Shown one piece after another: positions 19,757 through 29,703 of a stretch of DNA of 64,000 nucleotides. The stretch is from Oceanobacter kriegii DSM 6294. GTDB lineage: Bacteria; Pseudomonadota; Gammaproteobacteria; Pseudomonadales; Oceanobacteraceae. Each line of letters begins with the position of its first letter. The first letter of the stretch is position 1. Below the pieces are notes generated by a model. That model saw only the letters and a list, made by a program, of their open reading frames with translations. It did no database searches and was not told where the DNA came from. The position numbers and the translations under genes were made by a program. The stretch covers positions 434,001 through 498,000 of the forward strand of contig NZ_AUGV01000003.1 in the NCBI RefSeq assembly GCF_000422845.1, written 5' to 3'.

Positions 19757-20215
19757 TTATTCTTCGTAGAAGCGTTGGCTGAACTTCACATCAAAGCTGC
19801 GGCTGACGCCATCCGGCTGGACCTGCAGGTTGATGCGGTAGACCTCTTCTTCGTCAAAGCGGAAGGTGGCCACATAGTAGACGGCGTTGGTTTCCTTGAT
19901 TTCCTTGAATTCCAGCGACTTGCTCTGGCCAATCAGGTTTTTCAGGGTGCCGTTAACCTTGGCTTCTACCGGCTGTGGCACGTCGCTTTTTTCGGCGCTG
20001 TTGAGCACTGAAATATTCAGCATACCCATGCGGCCGGAACGCTCAATGCCGTAGGCACGGGCCACTTCCGGCGTCAGGAAACTGGTGGTGAGGCCGATGT
20101 AGTGCACCTCGTAATTGCCAAAGACCTGCTTTTGTTCACCGCGGTCTGCCCAGGCGGGCAGGGCCAGCAGGCACATCAGGGTTATGTTCCTTACTGCGTT
20201 CAGCCAGCGTTTCAT
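19757..20215 (-). CDS. DUF4426 domain protein, secreted
   Basis: 152 aa with a signal peptide (about residues 1-23, basic start then LMCLLALPAWA), so probably periplasmic. The mature part has the DUF4426 pattern: YEVHYIGLTTSFLTPEVA near its start and YYVATFRFDEEEVYRI later. Function unknown. The family is regularly found between metW and rdgB in gammaproteobacteria, as here. The start at 20215 overlaps the metW stop by one base (TGATG); an in-frame upstream ATG (20347) lies inside metW and is rejected. Confidence 0.85.
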   Translation of the reverse strand: MKRWLNAVRNITLMCLLALPAWADRGEQKQVFGNYEVHYIGLTTSFLTPEVARAYGIERSGRMGMLNISVLNSAEKSDVPQPVEAKVNGTLKNLIGQSKSLEFKEIKETNAVYYVATFRFDEEEVYRINLQVQPDGVSRSFDVKFSQRFYEE

Positions 20216-20835
20216 CAGGACCTCCGGGTCAGGTGGTAAACCGCAATTTCGCCCAATAAGGATGGCCACAAACGAATCGCCCAGTGTTCCTGGTGATGAT
20301 CGTCGACCACCGTCTTGCTCAGGATACGAATATTTTTCTGCTGGCACAGCTCTTCAAAGTCACTGACGGTACACAAATGGATGTTTGGCGTGTCGTACCA
20401 CTTGTGCGGCAGGGTTTCTGACATCGGCATGCGGCCTTTCAGAGCCAGGTACATGCGTGTACGCCAGTGGCCGAAGTTCGGAAAGGTGACGATGGCTTCG
20501 TCGCCAACGCGCAGCATTTCATCCAGCAATTCGTCTGGCCGTTGCACCGCTTGCAGGGCCTGGGTCATCACCACGGTATCAATGCTGTTGTCCTTGTAGT
20601 TGTACAGGCCGTTGTTGAGGTCCTGTTCTACTACGTTGACGCCATTGGCAATGGCAGCGGTGATTTTGTCAGGATTGATTTCCAGACCATAGCCGCGCAC
20701 ATTTTTGTGCTCGCTGAGGAATTGCAGCAGGGTGCCTTCGCCGCAGCCAAGGTCGAGCACCTGGCTGTTGGGCTGAATCCATTCCTGAATGATGGCGAGG
20801 TCGGGACGCAGTGACTGCAAGGTCGTCGGGCTCAT
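20215..20835 (-). CDS. metW: methionine biosynthesis protein MetW
   Basis: 206-aa class I SAM-methyltransferase-like fold with [15 protein letters not shown] near residue 28 and the MetW-typical [17 protein letters not shown] and PNFGHWRTR. MetW pairs with MetX and is needed for its full activity in several proteobacteria. The ATG lies four bases within the end of metX, so the two are translationally coupled. Confidence 0.95.
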   Translation of the reverse strand: MSPTTLQSLRPDLAIIQEWIQPNSQVLDLGCGEGTLLQFLSEHKNVRGYGLEINPDKITAAIANGVNVVEQDLNNGLYNYKDNSIDTVVMTQALQAVQRPDELLDEMLRVGDEAIVTFPNFGHWRTRMYLALKGRMPMSETLPHKWYDTPNIHLCTVSDFEELCQQKNIRILSKTVVDDHHQEHWAIRLWPSLLGEIAVYHLTRRS

Positions 20836-21986
20836 GCCTGGGCCTCCAGCCGGTTGGCAATGCGGTTCATGAAGGCCGACAGCACCGCGTGATAGCGCGG
20901 GTTGTCGAGCAGGAAGGCGTCGTGGCCGCCGTCGGAGTCGATGCAGGCGTAGCTGACGTCTTTATCGGCTTCCATCAGGGCGTTGACGATTTCCTTCGAA
21001 CGGGCGGGAGAGAAGCGCCAGTCGGTGGTGAACGACACCAGCAGGAATTTGCACTGGGCGTTGCTGAGGCACTTCACCAGATCGTGGTCGTAATCGGCCG
21101 ATGGGTCGAAGTAGTCCAGCGCCTTGGTCATCAACATGTAGGTGTTGGCGTCAAAGCGGGTGCTGAATTTCTCGCCCTGATAGTGCAGGTAGCTTTCCAC
21201 CTGAAACTCGGGGGCAAAGCTGTAGTTGAGCTTGCCTTCGCGCAGGTCGCGGCCGAACTTCTGGCGCATGGCGTCTTCCGACAGATAGGTCAGGTGGCCC
21301 AGCATGCGAGCCTGGGTCAGACCCACTTTCGGAATGGTGCCATGTTCCAGGTAATTGCCGTCGTGGAAGTCCGGGTCTTTGGCAATGGCCTGACGGGCGA
21401 CTTCGTTAAAGGCGATGTTCTGCGCCGATAGCTTCGGAGCCGAGGCAACCACCACGGCGTTGGCGATGCGTTGCGGGAACTGGATTGACCAGCGCAGCAC
21501 CTGCATACCGCCCAGACTGCCACCTACGACCGCGGCCCAGCGCTGGATGCCGAGATGATCGGCCAGCTCGGCCTGACTGGATACCCAGTCACGCACGGCC
21601 ACAATCGGGAAATCCGGGCCGTACGGCTTGCCGGTATCGGGATTGATGCTGGTTGGGCCGGTAGAGCCACTGCAACCACCGAGGTTGTTCAGTGCCACCA
21701 CGAAAAAGCGCGTGGTATCGATCGGTTTGCCCGGGCCAATGGCGTTGTCCCACCAACCGGGCTTGGAGTCGTCCATGCTGTTGTAGCCAGCAGCGTGCTG
21801 GTCACCACTGAGGGCGTGGCAGATCAGGATCGCATTGGTTTTGCTGGCGTTCAGTTCACCGTAGGTTTCATACACCAGATCGTACTGGGACAGCACCCGG
21901 CCACTGCGTAAGGTCAGCGGGGTATCACAATGAAAGGTTTGGGGAGTAACCAGACCGACAGAGTCGTCAGGGATAACTTCCGGCAT
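20832..21986 (-). CDS. metX: homoserine O-acyltransferase MetX (probably O-succinyl)
   Basis: 384-aa alpha/beta-hydrolase that activates homoserine for methionine synthesis. The catalytic serine is in GGSLGGMQ, the aspartate in TTDWRFSP and the histidine in DGGHDAFLL. Genes of this family were long called acetyltransferases; the MetW partner and gammaproteobacterial setting favour succinyl-CoA, but I cannot settle acyl specificity from motifs alone. It begins the metX-metW-DUF4426 cluster. The hairpin GCCACAGG/CCTGTGGC (22043-22069) in the gap upstream may end the tat transcript. Confidence 0.93.
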   Translation of the reverse strand: MPEVIPDDSVGLVTPQTFHCDTPLTLRSGRVLSQYDLVYETYGELNASKTNAILICHALSGDQHAAGYNSMDDSKPGWWDNAIGPGKPIDTTRFFVVALNNLGGCSGSTGPTSINPDTGKPYGPDFPIVAVRDWVSSQAELADHLGIQRWAAVVGGSLGGMQVLRWSIQFPQRIANAVVVASAPKLSAQNIAFNEVARQAIAKDPDFHDGNYLEHGTIPKVGLTQARMLGHLTYLSEDAMRQKFGRDLREGKLNYSFAPEFQVESYLHYQGEKFSTRFDANTYMLMTKALDYFDPSADYDHDLVKCLSNAQCKFLLVSFTTDWRFSPARSKEIVNALMEADKDVSYACIDSDGGHDAFLLDNPRYHAVLSAFMNRIANRLEAQA

Positions 21987-22102
21987 CTTGGGTGATTTCC
22001 TGCATTTGGAAGAGTAATTAACGGCGAGTGTATCAGGTATTGGCCACAGGCTTCAGCAGATCCTGTGGCGCTGGTCGTTAACCGCACAACAACTGATCAG
22101 AA

Positions 22103-22861
22103 TCAGTCGTACCGGGCCTCGTCGTCGGTGTCGTCAGCTGGCTTGCGGATCAGTCGTGAGGCCAGCACTCCGCCTTCAAACAGGGCGTACATAGGCAGCG
22201 CCAGAATGGTTTGTGAGATCACATCCGGTGGCGTGACCAGCATGCCGACGACAAAGCAGCCGAGGAAAATATAAGGCCGTTTCTGGCCCAGAGACTGCAC
22301 CGTGGTGATGCCGCTCAGCACCATCAGGAAAGTGGCCACCGGGATCTCGAAGGCGATGCCAAACGCGAAGAAGATTTTCAGGATGAAATCGAGGATGTTG
22401 GAGATGTCCGGCATCACCGAGATGCCTTCCGGTGCAGCAAAGGTGAAGAAGCCGAATGCCAGTGGCAGCACGACGTAGTAGGCAAAGGCAATACCGGCGT
22501 AAAACAGCACAATGCTCGACAACAGCAGTGGCACAGCGAACTTCTTCTCGTGCTGGTACAGCCCCGGTGAGATAAACGCCCAGGCCTGATGCAGGATAAA
22601 CGGCATGGCGATCAGCACCGACAGCACCAGCGTCAGTTTGAACGGCACCAGAAACGGCGCGGCTACGCCGGTGGCAATCATCTGGCCGCCCTGGGTTTCC
22701 GGCAGCAGCGCTGACAGCGGCTCAACCAGAATCAGGTAGAGGTCGTTGGCGAAGTAAAACATGCCCAGAAACAGCAGCAGCACAATCAGTACGGCTTTCA
22801 GCAGGCGGTTGCGGAGTTCAACCAGATGGGCAATCAGGGGCTGTTCGGAATCCTGGGTCAT
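22103..22861 (-). CDS. tatC: Sec-independent protein translocase TatC
   Basis: 252-aa, six-helix inner-membrane core of the twin-arginine translocon, which binds twin-arginine signal peptides with TatB. The N-terminal LIAHLVELRNRLL is the recognition-site signature, and FGIAFEIPVATFLMV is typical of helices 4-5. The charged C-terminus is cytoplasmic. The ATG overlaps the tatB stop by four bases. Complete tatABC operon in the usual order. Confidence 0.96.
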   Translation of the reverse strand: MTQDSEQPLIAHLVELRNRLLKAVLIVLLLFLGMFYFANDLYLILVEPLSALLPETQGGQMIATGVAAPFLVPFKLTLVLSVLIAMPFILHQAWAFISPGLYQHEKKFAVPLLLSSIVLFYAGIAFAYYVVLPLAFGFFTFAAPEGISVMPDISNILDFILKIFFAFGIAFEIPVATFLMVLSGITTVQSLGQKRPYIFLGCFVVGMLVTPPDVISQTILALPMYALFEGGVLASRLIRKPADDTDDEARYD

Positions 22862-23223
22862 GGCTTGTTCTGCTGATCCTGAGTCGCAGGCGCATCCGGC
22901 TGGATGCGGTGACCACCGTCGGGATCGATTTCCTGTGGCGAAGCCGCGGCTTCACCACGGGCTGCCCGCTCGGCTTCCAGTACTGCCTTGGGCTTGCGCT
23001 CATCGTCATCCAGAAAGGTGGCGTAGGGGTCCTTGAGCTTTTCTTTCAGTTCTTCGGCACGTACCTGGCGTTCCAGTTCGTCTTGCAGGCCGTTCATGGT
23101 ACGGCGCACACGGCCAATCATCAGACCAATGGTGCGGGCTGCTTTGGGCAGTCGTTCGGGGCCCAACACCAGCAAGCCCAGTACGCCGACAACAACCAGT
23201 TCAAGGAAGCCGATATCGAACAT
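22858..23223 (-). CDS. tatB: Sec-independent protein translocase TatB
   Basis: 121 aa. One N-terminal membrane helix beginning [20 protein letters not shown], with GPERLP directly after it as in all TatB, then an amphipathic helix and a long charged, proline-rich tail. Partners TatC in signal-peptide binding. Its start shares a base with the tatA stop and its end overlaps tatC by four bases. Confidence 0.95.
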   Translation of the reverse strand: MFDIGFLELVVVGVLGLLVLGPERLPKAARTIGLMIGRVRRTMNGLQDELERQVRAEELKEKLKDPYATFLDDDERKPKAVLEAERAARGEAAASPQEIDPDGGHRIQPDAPATQDQQNKP

Positions 23224-23480
23224 CAGGAGTGCTTCTGATCCTTGTCTTTCTGTTCGCTGAAGTCAGCGTCCTTGTTCATGGTGTTGTTCTGATCCTGTGC
23301 CAGACTCTTGGGATCGGAGTCTGTGTCTTTCTTGTCGCCATCGTCGTTCATGGCAGACTTGAAGTTCTTGATCGCACCGCCCAGGTCACCGCCCATGTTG
23401 CGCAGTTTCTTGGTGCCAAAAATCAGAATAACGATCACTGCAATGATGAGCAGCTGCCAAATGCTGATACCGCCGAGCAT
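23223..23480 (-). CDS. tatA: Sec-independent protein translocase TatA
   Basis: 85 aa. N-terminal helix ([17 protein letters not shown]) followed by the hinge and amphipathic helix [20 protein letters not shown], diagnostic of TatA, then a highly charged tail. Oligomerises to form the protein-conducting pathway. First gene of tatABC, 17 bases after the HIT gene, so the his-HIT-tat genes may share a transcript. Confidence 0.95.
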   Translation of the reverse strand: MLGGISIWQLLIIAVIVILIFGTKKLRNMGGDLGGAIKNFKSAMNDDGDKKDTDSDPKSLAQDQNNTMNKDADFSEQKDKDQKHS

Positions 23481-23497
23481 AGTGTGTTCTCCAGAAA

Positions 23498-23830
23498 TCA
23501 GAATCCGGGCAGCGCGCTGCCGCCCAGAATATGGAAATGCATGTGGAAGACTTCCTGTCCGCCTTCCGCGCCTGTATTGGTTATGGTGCGATAGCCGCTG
23601 AGGCCCTGCTGGCTGGCAATTTTCGGCAGCGTCAGCATCAGTTTGCCCATCAGCCCGGCGTGCTCGGCAGTCAGGTCGTCAAGGTTAACGATGTGCTGCT
23701 TCGGGATCACCAGCAAGTGGGTGTCGGCCTTGGGGGCAATATCGTGGAACGCCAGAAAGTCATCGTCTTCGAAGACCTTGTTGGCGGGGATGTTACCGGC
23801 CACGATGTTGCAAAAAATACAGTCAGACAT
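23498..23830 (-). CDS. HIT-family purine nucleoside phosphoramidase (HinT-like)
   Basis: 110 aa. The histidine triad HMHFHILGG is near the C-terminus and [15 protein letters not shown] at the N-terminus, as in HinT/YcfF. Such enzymes hydrolyse AMP-lysine or other nucleoside phosphoramidates. It lies between hisE and tatA, a conserved position in Pseudomonas relatives. Confidence 0.93.
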   Translation of the reverse strand: MSDCIFCNIVAGNIPANKVFEDDDFLAFHDIAPKADTHLLVIPKQHIVNLDDLTAEHAGLMGKLMLTLPKIASQQGLSGYRTITNTGAEGGQEVFHMHFHILGGSALPGF

Positions 23831-23863
23831 GGATGCTGTTCGTTCCTTGGTTGCCGTCGCCGC

Positions 23864-24196
23864 TTATTTTGGCTGACGTGAGGCTTTTTCTTCCAGCCCG
23901 GACATGTCGAAACGGCGTGCCAGTTCGTTGATGACCGCCTCCGGACGTTCACCCAGCTGGGCCAACGCCACCAGACTGTGGAACCACAGATCGGCGGTTT
24001 CGTAGATCACGTCCTTGTTGTCGCCGCTGGTTTCAGCGTCTTTGGCCGCCAGAATGGTCTCGGTGGCTTCTTCGCCGACCTTTTCCAGAATCTTGTTCAG
24101 ACCCTTGTGGTAGAGGCTGGCAACGTAGGAAGAATCCGCAGAAGCGCCTTTGCGCTCTTCAAGAATATCGCCCAGGGCGGCAAGAATATCACTCAT
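23864..24196 (-). CDS. hisE: phosphoribosyl-ATP pyrophosphatase
   Basis: 110 aa, second step of histidine biosynthesis (PR-ATP to PR-AMP). The all-helical MazG-like fold shows [14 protein letters not shown] and the metal-binding [13 protein letters not shown]. HisE and HisI are separate proteins here, unlike the fused HisIE of enterics, matching Pseudomonas-type organisation. It follows hisI by 49 bases. Confidence 0.95.
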   Translation of the reverse strand: MSDILAALGDILEERKGASADSSYVASLYHKGLNKILEKVGEEATETILAAKDAETSGDNKDVIYETADLWFHSLVALAQLGERPEAVINELARRFDMSGLEEKASRQPK

Positions 24197-24245
24197 AAAA
24201 ATAACAACTCTATGACTTGGAACGGCAAGGCTTGATGAATAAGGC

Positions 24246-24626
24246 TCAGTAAATGTCTTTCGGGTCTTTCAGTACCGGATCAACGGCGACCCATTCACCG
24301 TCTTGCCAGACCTGATAAAAACAGCTTTCCCGGCCAGTATGGCACGCGATGCCGCCAATTTGTTCAACCTGCAACACAATCACATCGGCGTCGCAGTCGA
24401 GACGGACTTCGTGGAGTTTCTGCACATGGCCGGACGACTCGCCCTTACGCCACAATTTCTGGCGCGAGCGGGAATAATAGATGGCGCGGTTTTCCTGCAC
24501 AGTCAGGGTCAGGGCTTCGCGATCCATCCAGGCCATCATCAGGATGCGACCGGTTTGATGGTCCTGGGCAATCGCCGGTACCAAACCCTTGTCATCCCAC
24601 TTTACTGCATCCAGCCAGTCGCTCAT
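24246..24626 (-). CDS. hisI: phosphoribosyl-AMP cyclohydrolase
   Basis: 126 aa, third step of histidine biosynthesis, opening the PR-AMP adenine ring. The zinc and magnesium ligands are in [15 protein letters not shown] and [13 protein letters not shown], and the family segment [10 protein letters not shown] is present. Starts at ATG 24626 and is followed by hisE. The rest of the his pathway is not in this window. Confidence 0.95.
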   Translation of the reverse strand: MSDWLDAVKWDDKGLVPAIAQDHQTGRILMMAWMDREALTLTVQENRAIYYSRSRQKLWRKGESSGHVQKLHEVRLDCDADVIVLQVEQIGGIACHTGRESCFYQVWQDGEWVAVDPVLKDPKDIY

Positions 24627-24757
24627 GTCTCTCTCACTTGTTCGGCCCGGGGCCGTTTTTATTCAATCGTTGGTGTTGGTCGCAGGCTTTTGAATGCCTG
24701 GACTCAAACTGTCTGATAGCCGCCGAGCATACCCGACATTATGGCGCTTGTTGAGCG

Positions 24758-26395
24758 TCAGGCTTTCAGCAAAATCCACAGCAGACCGAAGGCTCCGATG
24801 CCAATGCCCAGCACTTCGGGAATACCGAGGGCAATGGCTTGCCACCACAGTGCCAGACCTGATAACGACACCAGCGAGCCCAGCGTCAGATGGCGTTTCT
24901 GACGGTTCTGTTCTTCCAGCGCCTTGCGCAGGGCCATGATTTCCCGTTGCAGCTGGGCCTGATTTTCGTCCATGTGGTTCAGACGAGTCAGGGCACCGTG
25001 CACCAGTCCCGGCATTTTCGGCGCTTTTTCAATCCAGGTCGGCAGCTGGCGCTTGAGTTCGGCAAATGCGGCTTTGGGACCAAAGCGTTCGCGCATCCAG
25101 CGTTCCAGAAACGGCTTGGCGGTGCTCCAGAGGTCCAGCTGTGGGTACAACTGACGGCCCAGCCCTTCGATGTTGAGCAGGGTTTTTTGCAGCAGCACCA
25201 GCTGTGGCTGCACTTCCATATCGAAGCGGCGAGCGGTGCTGAACAATTGAATCAGCACCTGACCAAAGGAAATTTCGGCCAGCGGCTTTTCAAAAATCGG
25301 TTCACAGACGCTGCGAATGGCCGCAGCCAGTTCATGCACCTTGGTGGTGGCGGGCACCCAGCCGGAATCGACGTGCAGTTGCGCCACCTGATAATAATCC
25401 TGATTGAAGAAGGCCAGCAGGTTCATCGCCAGATAGTGTTGGTCTTCTTCGGTCAAACTGCCAACGATGCCACAGTCGATGCCGATGTATTCCGGGTCCT
25501 GTGGGTTTTCACGTGAAACAAAAATGTTGCCGGGGTGCATGTCGGCGTGGAAAAAGCTGTCGCGGAACACCTGGGTGAAGAAGATTTCCACCCCGCGTTC
25601 GGCCAGCAGTTTCATATCGGTGTTCTGGGCCCGCAGTTCGTCGATGTTGGCCACTGGAATGCCGTAAATACGCTCGCTGGTCATCACCTTGCTGCGGGTG
25701 TACTCCCAGTATACTTCCGGCACGTAAAGATGGCCGGATTCTGAGAAATTGCGGCGCAGCTGGGTGGCGTTGGAGGCTTCAATTTGCAGGTTCAGCTCGC
25801 CATAAATAGTGTGGCGGTAGTCTTCGACCACTTCCAGCGGCTTCAGGCGACGGGCTTCGGAAGAGTAGGTCACGGCCAGTCGGGCCATGGTTTCCAGCAG
25901 CTGCAGGTCGCGTTCAATGGTGTGTTCGATGCCCGGACGCACCACTTTCACCACTACATCCTTGCCGTCATTCAGTTTGGCGGTATGGACCTGAGCGATC
26001 GAGGCTGACGCCAGTGGCTTGCTGGAAAACTCGGCAAACAGGTTAGCAATGGTGTCGCCCAGTTGCGATTCGATCAGCGCTATGGCTTCGTCTTCCGGAA
26101 ACGGCGGCACCTTGTCTTGCAGCAGCTTCAGCTCCTGAACAATGTCTTCCGGCACCAGATCCGGGCGGGTCGACAGGATTTGTCCGAACTTGATGAAAAT
26201 AGGACCGAGGGCTTCCAGCGCCATCCGCAAGCGGGCACCACGGCTCAGCTTGGCCGGTACCGGGCGCAGACGCCACGGTGCCAGCCACAGCAAAATGCGC
26301 ACACTCAGCGGCAGCAAGTGTAGGGGAATCAGGCCATCCAGACGGTATTTGGTGAATACGAACAGGATTTTCCACAAACGCCACAAACGCGACAC
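24758..26395 (-). CDS. ubiB: ubiquinone biosynthesis kinase-like protein UbiB
   Basis: 545 aa, ABC1/ADCK/UbiB family atypical kinase-ATPase that supports the membrane-linked hydroxylation steps of ubiquinone synthesis. The KxGQ-type segment [14 protein letters not shown] is near residue 68, the alanine-rich loop [13 protein letters not shown] around 125 replaces the usual P-loop, and HADMHPGN is the catalytic loop. Two hydrophobic helices at the C-terminus anchor it. It lies two bases after ubiJ, forming ubiE-ubiJ-ubiB. Confidence 0.95.
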   Translation of the reverse strand: MSRLWRLWKILFVFTKYRLDGLIPLHLLPLSVRILLWLAPWRLRPVPAKLSRGARLRMALEALGPIFIKFGQILSTRPDLVPEDIVQELKLLQDKVPPFPEDEAIALIESQLGDTIANLFAEFSSKPLASASIAQVHTAKLNDGKDVVVKVVRPGIEHTIERDLQLLETMARLAVTYSSEARRLKPLEVVEDYRHTIYGELNLQIEASNATQLRRNFSESGHLYVPEVYWEYTRSKVMTSERIYGIPVANIDELRAQNTDMKLLAERGVEIFFTQVFRDSFFHADMHPGNIFVSRENPQDPEYIGIDCGIVGSLTEEDQHYLAMNLLAFFNQDYYQVAQLHVDSGWVPATTKVHELAAAIRSVCEPIFEKPLAEISFGQVLIQLFSTARRFDMEVQPQLVLLQKTLLNIEGLGRQLYPQLDLWSTAKPFLERWMRERFGPKAAFAELKRQLPTWIEKAPKMPGLVHGALTRLNHMDENQAQLQREIMALRKALEEQNRQKRHLTLGSLVSLSGLALWWQAIALGIPEVLGIGIGAFGLLWILLKA

Positions 26396-26397
26396 GT

Positions 26398-27087
26398 TCA
26401 GTCCTCTTTATCGGTCGCAGCGTCTTGGGCTGGCGGTTGCTGTTCGGCGGCCTTGCGGGCTTCCAGTTGTTGAATACGGGCTTCCAGACGATCGGAGGCC
26501 AACCGAAGGTTGTCGATGCGCTCGGCGCTGGCTTCCAGCTCGGCCGGGTGCACCAGAATGCGGGCTTCGTCGTAGAGGTAGTCGCGGGCGGCAGTTTTGA
26601 AGGTGCGGCCGGTGCGTTTGCCCCAGCCCATCAAACCACGCAGTCCCTGACCCAGTTGATGGGCCAACATGCCACCGGTGACGGGGGTAATCATGGCTTC
26701 CCAGTCGATGTTCATCTGATCAACCAGTTTGCCCAGCAGAATGGCCAGTTCGGTGTCGCCATCGACCAGAATGCCGCCGGACAACATCGCGCTGGCTTTG
26801 TTGTCGGCTCGGGCCAGCGCCAGAAAGTCGCTGCTGGTGCCAATCAGGGCAACGTCGGGGTAGGGGCCGTCTTCGCTGAGTTCGTCGGTCGACAGGCTCA
26901 GTACGATCGAGTCGTCGAGCAGCCGGATGGCGACCGTGGCGGTGCCCGCCAGTCGAATGTGCACCAGCTTGCCGGCCGCTTTGGCCAGCAACACCTGACT
27001 GCCCGGGTCAAACCGCAGGGCATGATTAATGGCAGCTTCGGCAGGAATCAGCGCCGCTTGCCCCAGTTCGACCGGCAACCAGCTCAT
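26398..27087 (-). CDS. ubiJ: ubiquinone biosynthesis accessory factor UbiJ
   Basis: About 229 aa. The N-terminal SCP2-like lipid-binding domain (about residues 10-110) begins after [18 protein letters not shown]. The C-terminal coiled coil (about 180-215, [18 protein letters not shown]) is typical of UbiJ, which pairs with UbiK to organise the Ubi complex. ATG 27087 is chosen over 27147: it shares a base with the ubiE stop (TGATG), as in several overlaps here, while the longer version would run into ubiE. Confidence 0.9.
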   Translation of the reverse strand: MSWLPVELGQAALIPAEAAINHALRFDPGSQVLLAKAAGKLVHIRLAGTATVAIRLLDDSIVLSLSTDELSEDGPYPDVALIGTSSDFLALARADNKASAMLSGGILVDGDTELAILLGKLVDQMNIDWEAMITPVTGGMLAHQLGQGLRGLMGWGKRTGRTFKTAARDYLYDEARILVHPAELEASAERIDNLRLASDRLEARIQQLEARKAAEQQPPAQDAATDKED

Positions 27088-27848
27088 CAGGGCTTGATCC
27101 CACGGTGCAGCGCAACCACGCCGCTGGTGAGGTTGTGGTAGCTGCAACGCACCAGGCCAGCGTCTTCCATCATGCCCTTGAGGGTTTCCTGATCCGGGTG
27201 CATACGAATGGATTCGGCCAGGTACTTGTAGCTTTCGGCGTCGTTGGCCACCACTTTGCCCATGAACGGCAGCGCCGAGAAGGAGTACAGGTCGTAGGCC
27301 TTGCTCATCACTGGATTGGTTGGCTTGGAGAACTCCAGTACCAGCAGGCGACCGCCTGGCTTCAGTACCCGGGTCATCGAGCGCAGCGCGGCGTCCTTGT
27401 CGGTGACGTTACGCAGACCAAAGGCGATGGTGAGAGCGTCGAAGCTGTTGTCTTCAAACGGCAGACATTCGGCGTTGGCCTGAACGTATTCGATGTTGCC
27501 AACATAGCCTTCGTCGGTCAGACGATCGCGGCCGACGTTGAGCATCGAGGAGTTGATATCTGCCAGCACCACTTTGCCCTGCGGGCCAACGATGCGGGAG
27601 AATTTCTTGGTCAGGTCGCCGGTACCACCTGCGAGATCCAGCACCCGGTTACCCGGACGTACACCACTCATTTCGATGGTGAAACGTTTCCACAAGCGAT
27701 GCACACCAAACGACATCAGGTCGTTCATTACATCGTACTTGGCCGCCACGGAATGGAATACATCCGCCACCATGGCTTGTTTGTCTTCGCTGGCTACGGT
27801 CTGGTAGCCGAAGTGAGTGGTCTTTTGATCCGACTCTTGCTGTGACAT
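27087..27848 (-). CDS. ubiE: ubiquinone/menaquinone C-methyltransferase UbiE
   Basis: 253-aa SAM methyltransferase that C-methylates the ring of ubiquinone (and menaquinone) precursors. The motifs [15 protein letters not shown], the early [18 protein letters not shown] and LVLEFSKP are diagnostic. ATG 27848 is the right start: a GTG six bases earlier is part of the Shine-Dalgarno sequence AGGAGG itself. First gene of ubiEJB. Confidence 0.96.
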   Translation of the reverse strand: MSQQESDQKTTHFGYQTVASEDKQAMVADVFHSVAAKYDVMNDLMSFGVHRLWKRFTIEMSGVRPGNRVLDLAGGTGDLTKKFSRIVGPQGKVVLADINSSMLNVGRDRLTDEGYVGNIEYVQANAECLPFEDNSFDALTIAFGLRNVTDKDAALRSMTRVLKPGGRLLVLEFSKPTNPVMSKAYDLYSFSALPFMGKVVANDAESYKYLAESIRMHPDQETLKGMMEDAGLVRCSYHNLTSGVVALHRGIKP

Positions 27849-27938
27849 GAGCACCTCCTGAACAGGGCAGCCATTGTAGCCGCGCGGAATATCAATGTCT
27901 TGCGCTGTGCCGGAATTCGGTGATTCAGGGGCTGAGTC

Positions 27939-27994
27939 GGGAGTCGGGAGTCGGGAGTCGGGAGTCGGGAGTCGGGAGTCGGGCGTCGGGAGTG
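27939..27994. repeat. heptamer tandem repeat (GGGAGTC)n, 8 units
   Basis: Six exact GGGAGTC units, then GGGCGTC and GGGAGTG, followed by AGCGGGTCGCGCAGGCTCG. The same heptamer and a similar flank recur at 38375 and 45518, so this is a dispersed family rather than a chance microsatellite. Located between ubiE and yggT. Confidence 0.85.
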
Positions 27995-28078
27995 AGCGGG
28001 TCGCGCAGGCTCGTGAGTCGGGCGCTGGGTTAGGGGAGTTAGAAGTTGGGTGAGAACAGGGGAAGGGCTGGATAATGT

Positions 28079-28137
28079 TGTGGGAGAGAGCTTGCTCTCG
28101 ATAAAACCTTCATCGACAGCAAGCAGCTTCCCTCAGA
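28079..28137. repeat. REP-like inverted element
   Basis: Begins TGTGGGAGAGAGCTTGCTCT and closes with AGCAAGCAGCTTCCCTCA, an imperfect inverted repeat. The form recalls Pseudomonas REP sequences (TGTGGGAGCGGGCTTGC type). It occupies the gap downstream of yggT, next to the heptamer array; the rest of 27849-28159 holds the ubiE promoter and nothing else I can identify. Confidence 0.6.
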
Positions 28138-28159
28138 GTTGGAGCTTGGGGTTTGGCGA

Positions 28160-28747
28160 TTAAACGCCGATACCCAAGCCGCGCGGCATCATGGCGGTGG
28201 CCGCCAATGGGCCAATAATCAGAATCTCGAACAGCTGAATGGCCATCAGCAGCACAAACAGGCTGAGGTCGAGGCCGCCAAGGTCCGGCATTTTGTTGCG
28301 GATCGGACGCAGTGCCGGTTCCAGAATCTGGTTGATCAAAATCAGCGCCGGGTTGTAGCTGTTGGGGGCAATCCAGGAGGCGATGGCTACAATGATGCCG
28401 CCCCAGAAGTAGATATTGAGCAGCAGGCCCAGTAGGCCAATAGCAGCCCAGGCCAGTACGTTCATCCACGGCACGGCGTAGCCGGACACCACCATGATCA
28501 GCGCCATGGTGATCAACTGGGCGCCGTAGGCCAGCACCAGTGAGGCGATGTCCATGCCGCCAAAGCCCGGAATCACGCGGCGCAGCGGAATCAGCAGCGG
28601 GTTGGATGCCTTGACGATGAACTGTGAAATCGGATTGTAGAAGTCGGCACGTACCAGCTGGAGCAAGAAACGCAGCAGGAAGACCAGCAGTACCAGACCG
28701 CCGATGGCGTTAATAAGCAGAAGTCCTGCGGATGCGATTGGGGACAT
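28160..28747 (-). CDS. yggT: YggT family membrane protein
   Basis: 195 aa with two YGGT repeats, each a pair of membrane helices separated by a loop with a proline-rich turn (NPLLIPLRRVIPGFGGMD in the first, EPALRPIRNKMPDLGGLD in the second). Function not established; linked to osmotic or turgor processes in some organisms. It follows proC and yggS in the common yggS-proC-yggT order. A GGAG sits just before its ATG. Confidence 0.92.
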   Translation of the reverse strand: MSPIASAGLLLINAIGGLVLLVFLLRFLLQLVRADFYNPISQFIVKASNPLLIPLRRVIPGFGGMDIASLVLAYGAQLITMALIMVVSGYAVPWMNVLAWAAIGLLGLLLNIYFWGGIIVAIASWIAPNSYNPALILINQILEPALRPIRNKMPDLGGLDLSLFVLLMAIQLFEILIIGPLAATAMMPRGLGIGV

Positions 28748-28807
28748 GAAAACTCCGTATCGATGTGTTCGGGCTGATGGTTATATCAAGTGTACCGGTA
28801 AAGTACC

Positions 28808-28850
28808 CGTTAAAGGAGACAGGGAATAGACGCCCGTTGCTCCTTTAACG
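28808..28850 (-). terminator. stem-loop between proC and yggT
   Basis: A perfect 11-bp inverted repeat CGTTAAAGGAG/CTCCTTTAACG (28808-28818 with 28840-28850) with a 21-base loop. It has no U tract, so an mRNA processing or partial attenuation element inside the yggS-proC-yggT transcript is as likely as a terminator. Confidence 0.45.
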
Positions 28851-28862
28851 ACCGTTTGAGCG

Positions 28863-29678
28863 TTACCCGAGTTCCTTGTTCAGTTCTTCAGAACGCTTGC
28901 GGGCGGCTTCCATGGCGGCGCTGACGATGTCGCGCAGGTGGGCCCCTTCAAACGTGAAGATCGCGCGCTCGGTGGTGCCGTTCGGTGAGGTCACACGACG
29001 ACGCAGTTCGGCTGGGCCAACGTCGGCCTCAATGGCCATTTTGCCAGCACCAAAGGCGGTTTGCAGTGCCAGTGAGGTGGCGGTTTCTTCGCTCAGGCCC
29101 ATGCTTTTGGCGCTGTTGATCATGGCTTCCATCAGCAGGAAATAATAGGCCGGGCCACTGCCAGACAGTGCTGTGACGATGTCCAGTTCTGCTTCTTCCT
29201 TGACCCATACGGTGACGCCGGTGGCTTGCATCAGGCGATCGGCGGCGTTGCGTTGGTCAACGGTTACCGCGTCGTTGGCGAACAGACCATTGGCACCGGC
29301 ACCGACCAGGGCCGGGGTGTTGGGCATGCAGCGCACAACGGATTGGCAGCCGGACCAGGCTTCGAGGTTTTCAATGCTGATGCCAGCCGCAATTGAAACC
29401 AGCAGCGGCTGACGGTTGGCCAGCGTGGCCTGCAGTGGTGCCAGCACCTCTTTCATCATTTGTGGCTTCACCGCCATGATGACGGTATCGGCGTTGGCAA
29501 TGGCGTCGAGGTTGCTTGCAAAGGTCTGGATGCCGAAATCGGCTTCCAGCTTCTGGCGTTGCTGTTCACCCGGATCGCTGACCTGAACCATTTGCGCAGA
29601 AACGTCGCCCTGGCGCAGCAGGCCACCAATAATGGCAGTGGCCATGTTACCGCCGCCAATAAATGCGATTTGTGTCAT
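28863..29678 (-). CDS. proC: pyrroline-5-carboxylate reductase
   Basis: Last step of proline synthesis, reducing P5C with NAD(P)H. 271 aa. The N-terminal dinucleotide fold is IAFIGGGNMATAIIGGL, and the C-terminal signature ALSGSGPAYYFLLMEAM and SPNGTTERAI is present. ATG 29678 is chosen because the family begins directly with this fold; a longer frame to 29780 would add 34 unrelated residues reaching into yggS. Confidence 0.96.
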   Translation of the reverse strand: MTQIAFIGGGNMATAIIGGLLRQGDVSAQMVQVSDPGEQQRQKLEADFGIQTFASNLDAIANADTVIMAVKPQMMKEVLAPLQATLANRQPLLVSIAAGISIENLEAWSGCQSVVRCMPNTPALVGAGANGLFANDAVTVDQRNAADRLMQATGVTVWVKEEAELDIVTALSGSGPAYYFLLMEAMINSAKSMGLSEETATSLALQTAFGAGKMAIEADVGPAELRRRVTSPNGTTERAIFTFEGAHLRDIVSAAMEAARKRSEELNKELG

Positions 29679-29703
29679 GTGGGTGTCCTTAAACCGTTTA
29701 TTT